Origin: DATFVJ01 sp963851085
GTDB lineage: Bacteria > Actinomycetota > Actinomycetes > Streptosporangiales > Streptosporangiaceae
Length of the DNA stretch: 64,000 bases
Assembly (NCBI GenBank): GCA_963851085.1
Contig: CAWKNX010000023.1
Span: 186,001-250,000, forward strand
Direction of reading: 5' to 3'
A program made the position numbers and the translations under genes. The notes beneath the pieces were generated by a model. It had not been told where the DNA came from and did no database searches. It saw only the letters and a program-made list of their open reading frames with translations. Each line of letters starts with the position of its first letter. Positions within the stretch are counted from its first letter, which is position 1. This document shows, one piece after another, positions 1 through 8,916 of this stretch.

Positions 1-340
1 ACCCGGCATCGCTGAGTGCACGTGCCGCGGTCTCGAGGGCGAGCAGGTGACCGGGGTCCACCGGGGAGCGCGCCGTATCTGAACGCTGGAAAGCCGTGCC
101 TGGGAGCTGGAGAGCGGCATCATCGAGTTCCCAGCCTTCGATGAGCGCCGCTCGCGTGTAGCAGCCTGCGTCCGGCCCGCTCCGGTCGCCGTCGCTGTAG
201 CCGTCGAGGTCGAGCCGGCCAGGCGGAATCCTGCGGAACGCCCGCCGGCCGGTGAGCACCAGGTCCCACAGCGACTGGAGGTCGGGTGCGTCCGGATACC
301 TGCAGGCGAGCCCCACGATCGCGATGGCCTGCTCAGACAT
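1..340 (-). CDS. Type I polyketide synthase, N-terminal ketosynthase fragment (partial at window edge)
   Basis: The complement from ATG 340 reads MSEQAIAIVGLACRYPDAPD and continues to a segment ending in ALETAARALSDAG, still open at base 1. This is the start of a beta-ketoacyl synthase domain: the IAIVGLACRYP opening, the LW-x-LVLTGRRAFR-x-IP segment, and the H-LLALETAARALSDAG segment that precedes the active-site cysteine (outside the window). A GGAG ribosome site lies about 8 nt before the ATG. The GRRAFR-x-IPP variant is typical of a group of large actinobacterial iterative or enediyne-like PKSs (recalled from family sequences). The enzyme would condense acyl units in a polyketide pathway encoded to the left. 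It overlaps no other gene; the region to its right is non-coding, so this is probably a cluster edge. The subclass cannot be settled from 113 residues. Confidence 0.85.
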   Translation of the reverse strand, partial: MSEQAIAIVGLACRYPDAPDLQSLWDLVLTGRRAFRRIPPGRLDLDGYSDGDRSGPDAGCYTRAALIEGWELDDAALQLPGTAFQRSDTARSPVDPGHLLALETAARALSDAG

Positions 341-372
341 GGTCGGCTCCACGCGCGAGCCTTGCTGAGACC

Positions 373-468
373 TGCGGCGGTGCCACGGCCTGCGGCGCCC
401 GGGCTTGCGGCGGTGCCACGGCCTGCGGCGCCCGGGCTTGCGGCGCTGTGGTCTGTGGTGCCCGGGCC
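373..468. repeat. 33-bp tandem repeat, about three copies
   Basis: Two identical 33-bp units occupy 373-405 and 406-438. A diverged 30-bp unit follows to about 468. The repeat lies just upstream of the PKS start codon at 340, in what would be its 5' untranslated or promoter region. Confidence 0.8.
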
Positions 469-632
469 TGCGGCGCTGTCGCTATGGGGGTGATCGCAGT
501 GGCTGGGCTTTCTGGTGCGCCTTGGCGTACGGCAGGATCGCCGGGCATTGAGTCGCGGCCAGCGGCGCCGCGCCGGCCGGCTGCGGCGTGACGGCCGATG
601 CTGGTGCCCCGCCCCGGGGCGGCATGGCGGCC

Positions 633-830
633 GATGGGGACCCTGCGGCTGATGGGGACCCTGCGGCTGATGGGGACCCTGCGGCTGATGGGGACTCTGT
701 GGCCGATGGGGACTCTGCGGCTGATGGAGACCGTACGGCCGATGGGGACTCTGCGGCTGATGGAGACCGTGCGGCCGATGGGGACCCTGCGGCCAATGGG
801 GACCCTGCGGCCGATGGCGCTCCTGCGCCC
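633..830. repeat. 18-bp minisatellite, eleven units
   Basis: Eleven consecutive 18-bp units of the form GATGGGGACCCTGCGGCT, the first three identical and later ones varying at a few sites (GGGACT/GGAGAC, GGCT/GGCC). The period is a multiple of three, so all six frames stay open, which explains the overlapping long open frames here. No flanking coding signal supports a protein. Confidence 0.9.
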
Positions 831-1121
831 TGCGGTGGCGCCGTCCGCGGCCGTGGTGCGCGAAACCGTCCCCGCGTCGCGGCTCGCGGTGCGCACGACG
901 GCGCGGGCCGCCGCCGCCGTCGCGGAAAGTATCGCGCAGAAAGCAGCGGGCAAACACCTGACGGCCGCTGCGGCGAGCTTGGCCACGGCGCCGGGTGAAA
1001 ACCTGAATCGCCGCTTGAACGAGCCGATGTCGCTGTCCTCACGCCACGGGCCGGCAGCAACTTCCCGAGCGGGCCACATGCGTGCCGCTCGTCCCCGAAC
1101 GTCCACCTGTTCCCCCTGTGA

Positions 1122-1181
1122 TGCCCGGGGGACGGCCCCCGGATCCCCCCGCCGTGCAAGCCCGGGGGACGGCCCCCGGTG
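1122..1181. repeat. Duplicated GC-rich palindrome
   Basis: The 20-bp sequence GCCCGGGGGACGGCCCCCGG occurs at about 1122-1141 and again 40 bp later. Each copy is itself nearly palindromic (CCGGGGG / CCCCCGG). It could form a strong hairpin; no poly-T follows. Confidence 0.6.
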
Positions 1182-1584
1182 CCGTGCAAGCCCGCAGAGC
1201 CGAACCCCCGGTTCCTGCCGTGCGAGCCCGCGAATTACCGCCGGAATCCACTGAAGTGCTGCGTCCGCAGGCGCGTGACCTGGACCGGAGACGCAATGAA
1301 ACAGGACGCGAATAATAGTGCTGCGCCGAAGGCGCCTAAGATGCGCACCGGCGGCAGGTTGGTGATGACCATATTGACATCACAGGGCCTGGTCAAGGGC
1401 TGCAGATAATTGCCACGTTTTGCCTTGGGTGACGTCTATTTCAGTAAGTTGATACCGACCACGTGAGCCGTTTGGGATGAGCTTTGGCGCCCGAATGGAC
1501 TGGATCAGACCCGAGACAGACGAGGGGGTCCATGAACGCGAGTTGGCCAGCCAAAGTCGCGAGTTCCTACGTCTTCTTCGCCCC

Positions 1585-1647
1585 CTTTTCATGATCGCGG
1601 TAACTTTTCTGCGCATATCGCGGAAAAGTTACCGCGATCATGAAAAG
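1585..1647. repeat. Dispersed palindromic element, copy 1 (perfect 25-bp arms)
   Basis: Arms 1585-1609 and 1623-1647 are perfect reverse complements around a 13-nt loop; the core is TGATCGCGGTAACTTTTC. Closely related palindromes occur at 31776-31830 and 39981-40031. About 70 bp of right-hand flank (to about 1720) is also similar to the flank of the third copy, including the shared word ATGGCCCGT(T/C)GGGCGCC, so the unit is longer than the hairpin. All three copies are intergenic. It may be a non-autonomous mobile element or a REP-like sequence. Confidence 0.8.
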
Positions 1648-1958
1648 CCCGGCGCTGCTGGTCCGCTGCCATCGCCCGGATCCTGATTCATGGCCCGTCG
1701 GGCGCCGGATACCGCGGGTGATGCACCACGATCATGGACGGCGCGCACGGGCCGGTGATCGGTGGGGCGGGTGATCCAGGCGGGACGGCCTGCCGTTGAG
1801 CGGACCGGCTCGCCCGCCCCACATTCTCGCTACCGAACGGGCCTGGGCGGTTACGAGACGTGAGCCGTGCCAGGTGATCCGCGCGGTCCCGAGAGCACAA
1901 CCCTGGCCTTGGCGGCTTGGTGTGCATTCGCACGGATCGCGCCGCGCAGCGGCGTTGG

Positions 1959-2112
1959 GACTGTGCCAGCCTGGGGCGACTGTGCCAGCCTGGGGGCGAC
2001 TGTGCCAGCCTGGGGCGACTGTGCCAGCCTGGGGCGACTGTGCCAGCCTGGGGCGACTGTGCCAGCCTGGGGCGACTGTGCCAGCCTGGGGCGACTGTGC
2101 CAGCCTGGGGGC
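1959..2112. repeat. 19/20-bp tandem repeat, eight units
   Basis: Eight head-to-tail copies of GACTGTGCCAGCCTGGGGC. Units 2 and 8 have an extra G (20 bp). The near-identity of the copies implies recent expansion or homogenisation. It lies about 300 bp upstream of leuS-1. Because 19 is not a multiple of three, reading frames rotate through the array, so it is not coding. Confidence 0.9.
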
Positions 2113-2413
2113 GACCCACGGATCCCCCCGCAGGCCGCCGGTCAGGCTGCGACGGTCCGGAGGCCGCCCCCGCGCAGCCGTTAAGGATCATGGGTGTTCC
2201 CAGGGTGCGGGCGCGGGTGGGCGGCGCGGTGGCCAGCCCGTGCTCACGCGACGGTGCCGTGGCAGGACACATCGTGCGCTACCCTGGCAGCGTGCGTCCC
2301 GGTCGGCTGCTCCTAACCTAGCCGCGCTGGCCCTTCTGCCGCCAGCGCGGCTGCCCCTCGTGACCGGGGGGCACATTTTGTTGGGTCAGGATCGAGAAAG
2401 CCGTGAGGGAGCG

Positions 2414-4913
2414 ATGACAGCCGCCTACATCGCCGGAGCCGGCGGCCAGCCGTACGACCCACGTAATGTCCAGGACAAGTGGCTGGCTCGCTGGGCAGAC
2501 CTCGGGCCGTTCCGCGCGTCCAACGACCCGGCGGATACCCGGCCGCGCGCCTATGTGCTGGACATGTTCCCCTACCCGTCCGGCGACCTGCACATGGGGC
2601 ACGGTGAGGCGTTCGCGATCGGCGACGCGGTGGCCAGGTACCTGTTTCATCGCGGGTTCAACGTGCTGCATCCGATCGGCTGGGACGCGTTCGGGCTGCC
2701 CGCGGAGAACGCGGCGATCAAGCGCAATGCCCACCCGGCCGACTGGACCTACGCCAACATCGAAACGCAGGCGGCGTCGTTCCGCCGGTACGCGGTGTCC
2801 TTCGACTGGTCTACCCGGCTGCACACCTGCGATCCCGGAGTACTACCGCTGGAACCAATGGCTGTTCCTGCGACTGCACGAGCGTGGCCTCGCCTACCGC
2901 GCCGACGGCTAGGTGAACTGGTGCCCGGTCGACCAGACCGTGCTCGCCAACGAGCAGGTGATCGACGGGCGGTGTGAGCGGTGCGGCGCCGAGGTCGTCA
3001 GGCGCACGCTGACCCAGTGGTATTTCAAGATCACTGAATACGCGGACCGGCTGCTCGAGGACATGGCGCAGCTCGAGGGGAAGTGGCCGGAGCGCGGTCC
3101 TGCTCATGCAGCGCAACTGGGTCGGGCGCTCCGAAGGCGCCGAGGTCCAGTTTCGCGATCGAGGGGCGCGATGAGCCGGTAACCGTGTTCACGACCCGGC
3201 CGGACACGCTGTACGGTGCTACCTTCTTCGTCGTGGCGGCCGACTCGCCGCTGGCCGAAGAGCTGTGCACGCCCGGATCGCCTGGACTGGGCTGCGGTCG
3301 TATGTGGCCGAGGTGCGCAAGCTTTCCGATATCGAGCGCCAGTCGGCCGAACGCCCGAAGACCGGGGTTTTCCTCGGCCGTTATTCGATCAACCCGGTGA
3401 ACGGTGAGCGGATCCAGGTGTGGGCGGCCGACTACGTGCTGTCGGATTACGGCACCGGGTGCGATCATGGCAGTGCCCGCGCACGACCAGCGCGATCTGG
3501 ACTTCGCCCGGACCTTCGGGCTGCCGGTGCGCGTCGTGCTCGACACCGGCGAGCCAGATCCGGCGCAGACGGGCGTGGCCACGGCCGGTGAGGGCACGAT
3601 GGTCAACTCCGGGCCGCTCGACGGCCTGCCCAAGGCGGAAGCCATCCGCCGCATCATCGAGATACTGGAGGAGCGAGGCCTGGGCAAGGCGGCGGTCGGC
3701 TACCGGCTGCGTGACTGGCTGGTCTCCAGGCAGCGGTTCTGGGGTACGCCGATCCCGATCGTGCACTGCCCGTCCTGCGGCGAGATCCCCGTGCCCGACG
3801 ACCAGTTGCCTGTCGTGCTGCCCGACCTGCGCGGCCAGGATCTGGTACCGAAGGGCGTGTCGCCACTGGCCGCCGCGGCCGACTGGGTGAACGTGGAGTG
3901 CCCGAAGTGCGGCGGGCCCGCGCGCAGGGACACCGATACGATGGACACGTTCGTCGACTCGTCCTGGTACTTCCTGCGGTACTGCTCGCCCTACGTATGA
4001 GGATGGGCCGTTCGACGTCGGCGCGGTCCGCCGGTGGTGCCCCGTCGACCAGTATGTCGGCGGGGTCGAGCACGCCATCCTGCACCTGCTCTACGCGCGG
4101 TTCTTCACCAAGGTGCTCTACGACATGGGCATGCTGGAGTTCACCGAGCCGTTCACCCGGCTGCTGAACCAGGGGCAGGTGATCAACCGGGGCCGGTCGA
4201 TGTCGAAGTCGCTGGGAAATGGCGTCGATCTGGGTGAGCAGGTGGCGGCGCACGGGGTCGACGCGATCCGGCTCACCATGGTGTTCGCGAGCCCGCCCGA
4301 GGACGACATCGACTGGGCTGACGTGTCGCCCGCCGCGTCGGTCAAGTTCCTTGGCCGGGTGTGGCGGCTGGCCAGTGACGTGGCGCCGCCGCCGGGCCTG
4401 GCGGGGCCGACCCCGCGACCGGTGACCCGAACTGCGGAAGGTGACGCACCACGCCATCGACGAGTTCACCCGCCTGGTCGAAGGCTTCCGGTTCAACGTC
4501 GCGGTCGCCCGGCTGATGGAAATGGTCAGCGCGGCGCGCCGCGTGATCGACTCCGGGGCCGGCGCTGGCGACCCGGCGGTGCGGGAGGCCGCGGAGACCG
4601 CAGCGGTGCTGCTGTCACTGTTCGCGCCCTACACCGCCGAGGAATGCTGGGAGATCCTGGGCATCCGCCGTCGGTGGCCATGGTCGCATGGCCAGCCGCG
4701 GATCCGGCGCTGCTCGTCCGGGAATCGGTGACGTGCGTCGTGCAGGTCGCGGGCAAGGTCAGGGACCGGCTGGAGGTGCCGCCCGGGATCTCCGAGGACG
4801 AGTTGCGGCCGCTGGCGCTCGCCACCCCGGGGGTCGAACGCGCGCTCGGCGGGCGCGGCATCGCCAGGGTGGTCGTCCGGGCTCCCAAGCTGGTCAACGT
4901 CGTCCCGGACTGA
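2414..4913 (+). pseudogene. leuS: Leucyl-tRNA synthetase 1, decayed (multiple frameshifts and a stop codon)
   Basis: The product would charge tRNA-Leu with leucine. Concatenated frames rebuild a class I enzyme of roughly 830 residues: MFPYPSGDLHMGH (HIGH motif), FGLPAENAAIKRNAHPA, zinc-type segments (CERCGAE, CPSCGE), a CP1 editing domain with TRPDTLYGAT and [36 protein letters not shown] (KMSKS motif), and a C-terminus ending KLVNVVPD. The start at 2414 has a GAGGGAG site. Frame changes occur near 2837, 3100, 3152, 3280, 3458, 3998, 4415 and 4660, mostly one inserted base, and an in-frame TAG lies at 2910-2912. It resembles the LeuS type I know from Streptomyces, whereas the neighbouring copy resembles the mycobacterial type. 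Motifs remain intact, so decay is recent, or the sequence here contains errors. Confidence 0.85.
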
Positions 4914-5036
4914 GCGGCGCCAGCGGGCTGCTGGCTGCCGGCGGCAGGCTCGGCTACGGTTCTGACAGCCCAGGATCCTGAACGGCTGCGCACGCAGGCG
5001 CCGGTACGGCGCTGCGGGGAGTTCCGGGCCATCCGG

Positions 5037-5131
5037 GTCCGGGGTGTCCCCCGGCGGGCGCTGCGGGGTCCGGGGTGTCCCCGGGGGGCGCTGCGGGGTC
5101 CGGGGTGTCCCCGGGCGGCGCTGCGGGGTCC
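5037..5131. repeat. 30-bp GC-rich tandem repeat
   Basis: About three units of a 30-bp sequence beginning CTGCGGGGTCCGGGGTGTCC lie in the gap between the two converging leuS genes. No intrinsic terminator with a T-tract is visible in the gap, though the repeat could fold. Confidence 0.85.
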
Positions 5132-5174
5132 GGGGGAGTCGGCTCCGGGGCTGGCAGAGGGCATGACAGCTAGC

Positions 5175-8100
5175 TCAGTTGGTGTTGACGACGATGTTGG
5201 CCACCCTGCCCGGGACGATCACGACACGCTGGATGACCGCGTTGCCGGTGTAGCGCGCGTAATCCGGATGCTCGGCCAGCGCCCGGTGGATCTCCGCCTC
5301 CGTGGCGCTGGCGTCGACCTCGATCCGGAACCGCGTCTTGCCGTTGACCTGCACCGGTATGACGACGGAGGGCTCCGCCGCCAGCGCGGGGTCGAACTCG
5401 GGGAACGGCGCGTACGCCAGCGAGTCGTGGTGCCCGATCCTGGACCACAGTTCTTCCGCGATGTGCGGGGCGAGCGGTGCGACCATCAGCAGCAGCGGTT
5501 CGGCAAGCGCACGGGGAATCGCCCGCTGCCTGGCAGCCACTTTGCTCGCGTGGGCATTCAGTTCGATCAGGCGCGCGATCGCCGTGTTGAAGCGCAACTC
5601 CTCGAAGTCACCGCGCACGATCATGATCGTCCGGTGCAGGCGCCGCGCCGTTTCCCCGTCCAGTGGGCGGTCATCGACCACTGGCTCGCCTGTCTGCTCG
5701 TCGATGATGTTCCGCCACAGGCGCTGCAGAAACCGGTGGACGCCCACCATGTCGTCCGTGCGCCATGGCCTGTCGGCGTCGAGCGGGCCCATCGCCATCT
5801 CGTAGAGCCGCAGCGTGTCCGCGCCGTAGGCGGCGTAGATGTCATCAGGGGTCACGCTGTTCTTCCTGCTCTTTCCCATCTTCCCCGCGCGGCGGGCCAC
5901 CGGCTCGTCCAGGTAGCGGAACTGGCCGGCCGCGTTCTCCACGACCTCGGCGGCCGGTACGTACATGCCGCGGGAATCGGTGAACGCGTCGGCCAGGATG
6001 TAGCCCTGGTTGAGAAGGCGCCTGAACGGCTCCCTGGTCGAGACGTAGCCGAGGTCGTACAGGACCTTGTGCCAGAACCGGGCGTACAGCAGATGCAGGA
6101 CCGCGTGCTCGACGCCGCCGATGTACAGGTCTACGCCGCCATCTGCCTGTGCGGGTCCGGCCGGTGCGGGTCCGGCCGGTGCGGGTCCGGCCGGCGGCGC
6201 CATCCAGTACCGCTCCACCTCGGGATCCACCAGTCGCTCGTCGTTGGCGGGGTCGAGATAGCGGAGGTAGTACCAGCACGACCCGGCCCACTGCGGCATG
6301 GTGTTGGCCTCGCGGCGGTAGCGCTTGAGACCGTGGCCAAGGTCCAGTTCGGTTTCCACCCACGCCGTCGCGCGCGCGAGCGGCGGGACCGGGTCGCCGG
6401 ACTCGTCCGCCTGGGGGTGCGGGCGGAATTCGGTCATTTCGGGAAGCTGGACGGGCAGCATCTCGTCCGGGAGTGCTACAGGCAGCCCGTGCTCGTCGTA
6501 GACGATCGGGAATGGCTCGCCCCAGTAGCGCTGCCGGGAGAACAGCCAGTCCCGCAGCCGGTACGAACGCGCATGCTGGCCGGCGCCCTGCCGCTCCAGC
6601 CACCGGGCGGCCGCCTCGATTCCGGCGCTTTTGTCCAGGCCCGTGAGGTCGAGCCCTGGTGCTTCCGAGCCGAGGTAGCCCTCGTCGCCCACGAACGCCT
6701 CGGGCCACTGGCCGGCTGGCGTGGCCGCAGGAATGCCGCGCGGTTCGAACCACGCCGCCGGGGGATGCAGAACCGCGCGGACAGGCAGGCGGTACCGCTG
6801 CGCGAACTCCAAGTCACGCTCGTCGTGCGCTGGCACCGCCATGATCGCGCCGGTACCGTACCCCATGAGCACGTAGTCGGCGATGAAGACGGGTATCGGC
6901 TCGCCGGTCATTGGGTTGAGGACGGATGAGCCAATGAACACGCCGGTCTTTGCGTAAGAGCCATGCGCCCTGCCGCGCTCACCCAGTTGGGACGTCATTT
7001 GCCGGTAGGCGCGGACCGCGGCGGCCGGCGTCCACGCGCCGGCCTGGCTCCCGGGCCGTTCGAGATTTTCCCCTCCAGCCTGGCCTGCGCCTCCAGCCTG
7101 GCCTGCGCCTCCTGCCTGGCTTTCGTCTCCTGCCTGACTTTCGTCCCCCGCTTGTTCTTCGCGCGCGTCCAGGTACCGCCATTCCTGGGGGGTATCCGCG
7201 GGCCACGCATTAGTGACGAGGGCGTCCACCATCGGGTGCTCAGGAGCGAGGACCATGTAGGTGGCGCCAGGGAGCGTATCCGGCCGCGTCGTGAAGACAC
7301 CGATCGTGAGTTCCGGTGTGCCGTTCACCCGGAACTCGACGTTGGCGCCGTCACTTGGCCCGATCCAGTTGCGCTGAGTCAGCTTGATCGACTCGGGCCA
7401 GTCGAGATGGTCCAGGTCGTCGATCAGGCGCTGAGCATACGCGGTGATCCGCAGCATCCATTGGCGCAGCGGCCGCCTGTAGACGGGATAGTTGCCGACG
7501 TCGCTGCGGCCGTCCGCAGTTATTTCTTCGTTGGCGAGCACGGTGCCCAGGCCGGGGCACCAGTTGACGAGTTCCTCCGAGATGTAGGCCAGGCGGTAGC
7601 TGCCGACCACCTTGCGGCGCTCGAGTTCGGTGAGCGCAGCCCACGAACGGCCGTCCGGGTTGGCACTGCTCACGGGTTCCCGCCGGCCTGATTCGAATTC
7701 CGCGACCAGTTCCCCGACATTCCTGGCGCGGCCCGCGTCGTCGTCGAACCAGCTATTGAAGATCTTCAGGAAGATCCATTGCGTCCACCTGTAATAAGAC
7801 ACGTCAGTGGTCGCGAACTCACGGCGCCGGTCGTGGCCAAAGCCAAGGCGGCGCAGTTGGCGCCTCATGTTGGCGATGTTGGCCGCGGTCGTTTCGGCCG
7901 GATGCTGCCCCGTGTCGATGGCGTACTGTTCGGCCTGGCAGGCCGAATGCGTCATAGCCGAACGGATGCAGCACGTTGTGGCCGGTCATGCGCTGGTAGC
8001 GCGCGTACACGTCGGTGCCGATATAGCCAAGCGGATGACCCACATGCAGGCCCGCTCCGCTGGGATAGGGAAACATGTCCATCACGAAGAGCTTCGGGCG

Positions 8101-8337
8101 GCCAGCGGCCCGGTCGAAGCCTTCTTCCAGCGGCCCAGCCGGGTTCGGCGTGTCGAATGTGCCCGCCGCCTCCCAGTGGGCTTGCCATTGAAATTCGATC
8201 TCGTTTGCTATACCTGCGTCGTAACGGAACAAGGGCAGCGTGCCAGTGTCAGTGCCGCCACGGGCACGGGGATCGTTCTCCGGCCCGCGGCCATGGACGC
8301 TATGGCTCATTCGGTCCTCGTGGGCCTTGTCGCTCAC
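5175..8337 (-). CDS. leuS: Leucyl-tRNA synthetase 2 (mycobacterial type; one frameshift near 7933-7941)
   Basis: Class I aminoacyl-tRNA synthetase for leucine. The GTG at 8337 is preceded by a strong GGAGGTGAGG site. The N-terminal frame gives MFPYPSGAGLHVGHPLGY (HIGH motif, residues about 89-106) and runs to GYDAFGLP (residue 134), where one extra G in a CAGGCC context shifts the frame; the next frame continues AEQYAIDTGQHPAETTAANI and stays open for the remaining roughly 920 codons. It contains the TTRPDTLPGATYM editing segment, MAVPAHDERDLEFA, RYWGEPFPI and GKMGKSRKNSVTPDD (KMSKS region). Two low-complexity inserts, repeats of QAGGAG/QAGDES and of PAGPA, come from 18- and 15-bp DNA repeats. 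As leuS-1 is more damaged, this copy is probably the working one and the frameshift a likely sequence error or a very recent mutation. Confidence 0.85.
6149..6193 (-). repeat. 15-bp in-gene repeat in leuS-2
   Basis: Three identical 15-bp units encode (AGPAP)n just before the DLYIGGVEHAVLHLLYARFWHK segment of LeuS. The length is in frame. Such an insert is not part of the LeuS core and shows microsatellite-like growth within an essential gene. Confidence 0.85.
7073..7144 (-). repeat. 18-bp in-gene repeat in leuS-2 editing domain
   Basis: Four 18-bp units (first two identical, CTCCAGCCTGGCCTGCGC on the plus strand) encode repeats such as QAGGAGQAGGE and DESQAG within the CP1 editing region, between DAREEQAG and the VRAYRQMTSQLGERGRA segment. 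The insert replaces a normally short surface loop (inference from the family alignment I recall). Confidence 0.8.
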
Positions 8338-8363
8338 TCGGTCCTCACCTCCATCCGCTCACG

Positions 8364-8388
8364 AAAAAGCCCCTCGCGCACGAGGGGC
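8364..8388 (-). terminator. Intrinsic terminator in the leuS-2 leader
   Basis: On the minus strand GCCCCTCG-TGCG-CGAGGGGC forms a perfect 8-bp stem with a 4-nt loop (8369-8388) followed immediately by five T residues (8364-8368). It sits only about 26 nt upstream of the leuS-2 GTG, in the same orientation, so it would stop transcription before the gene unless it is prevented from forming. This is the layout of a transcription attenuator. Confidence 0.75.
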
Positions 8389-8400
8389 CGCCGCGCTGAT

Positions 8401-8520
8401 TCAGGCCATCAACGCGGCGCGCCAAGAAGGAGGCGGAATGCTCGCACGTCCTAAGGCTAGCGGAGCGGCTGGCGGGAGGCATAGCGCGGGAAAGCGAGGC
8501 GCAGACAAGGACAGGGGCAT
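8401..8520 (-). CDS. Possible leucine-rich leader peptide of leuS-2
   Basis: A 39-residue frame starting MPLSLSAPRF and ending WRAALMA. It contains seven leucine codons (CTG, TTG, CTA, CTC, CTA, TTA, TTG), three of which (CTA twice, TTA) are rare in GC-rich actinomycetes. It ends inside the loop of the hairpin that precedes the terminator. No convincing ribosome site is visible before its ATG and the leucines are not consecutive, so this is a weak call supported by position rather than by homology. Confidence 0.3.
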   Translation of the reverse strand: MPLSLSAPRFPALCLPPAAPLALGRASIPPPSWRAALMA

Positions 8521-8916
8521 CGCTTAGCGGAGCAGTGCCGCGTGGGTAAGGGCAGGTTGGCCACGTGGTCGTCCAGGTTCTATGGCGGCGTGCCGAGTAC
8601 CTACGTCCCGGCGCTGGTCCGGGTGCGGAACCAGTGGCGCCCCCGGTGGCCTGCCACGACCCACGGTGCGCGAGAGCGGCTCATCCCTGCTCGTCGTGGC
8701 GCCAGTTCTGGCGCTAAAGATCATGGCTGAAGCGGGGACGCGCGGCCGCGCGATGGTACAATTTCTCGTTGTGGCAGCGCACTGCCTGCCCGCTTCCGAG
8801 CTACCGACCGGCCCGCGCCGTGGTGGCGACGAGGACAAGGGTCTACGACTCGCGTGCATCGTCCAGTCAGGTCATACACCCAGGCGGGCAGGCGCGGGCC
8901 GACTCGCCAGGAAGAC
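8521..8916. other. Intergenic region between divergent leuS-2 and coiled-coil gene
   Basis: About 400 bp containing the promoters of both divergent genes. A short inverted repeat GCGCCAG-TT-CTGGCGC lies near 8700-8716. No gene, tRNA or conserved RNA was recognised. Confidence 0.4.

Larger units (their letters stand above)
341..2413. other. Repeat-rich region without a convincing gene
   Basis: About 2 kb between the PKS fragment and leuS-1. Open frames on both strands here consist mainly of translated short repeats (for example AADGDP or GRRVPIS units) and show no recognisable domain. The region holds a 33-bp repeat, an 18-bp repeat, a 19-bp repeat, a duplicated GC palindrome near 1122-1181 and a perfect 25-bp inverted repeat at 1585-1647, each discussed separately. 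A TTGACA hexamer near 1375 lacks a properly spaced -10 partner, so I do not call a promoter. Otherwise I see nothing in it. Confidence 0.6.
8338..8520 (-). promoter_or_regulatory. Putative attenuation leader of leuS-2
   Basis: From 5' to 3' on the minus strand: a 39-codon open frame (8520-8401), a 12-bp hairpin (arms 8408-8419 and 8389-8400, one G-T pair, 7-nt loop) whose loop contains the TGA of that open frame, then the intrinsic terminator and the leuS ribosome site. The arrangement fits ribosome-mediated or tRNA-dependent attenuation of a synthetase gene. I looked for the T-box consensus (GGTGG-ACCGCG type) and did not find it. The hairpins are plain in the sequence; the regulatory function is inferred. 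Confidence 0.45.

Noticed and set aside
333..1189. Long minus-strand open frames with GRRVPI/SPSAAE repeats
   Set aside because: They are translations of the 18-bp and 33-bp arrays in several frames at once, with no domain and no ribosome site.
1796..2413. Upstream extension of the leuS-1 frame
   Set aside because: It runs through the 19-bp repeat array; the conserved protein begins at the ATG 2414 with a good ribosome site.
8430..8580. Possible tRNA or T-box element upstream of leuS-2
   Set aside because: No cloverleaf with a GTTC-A loop and no T-box consensus could be assembled.
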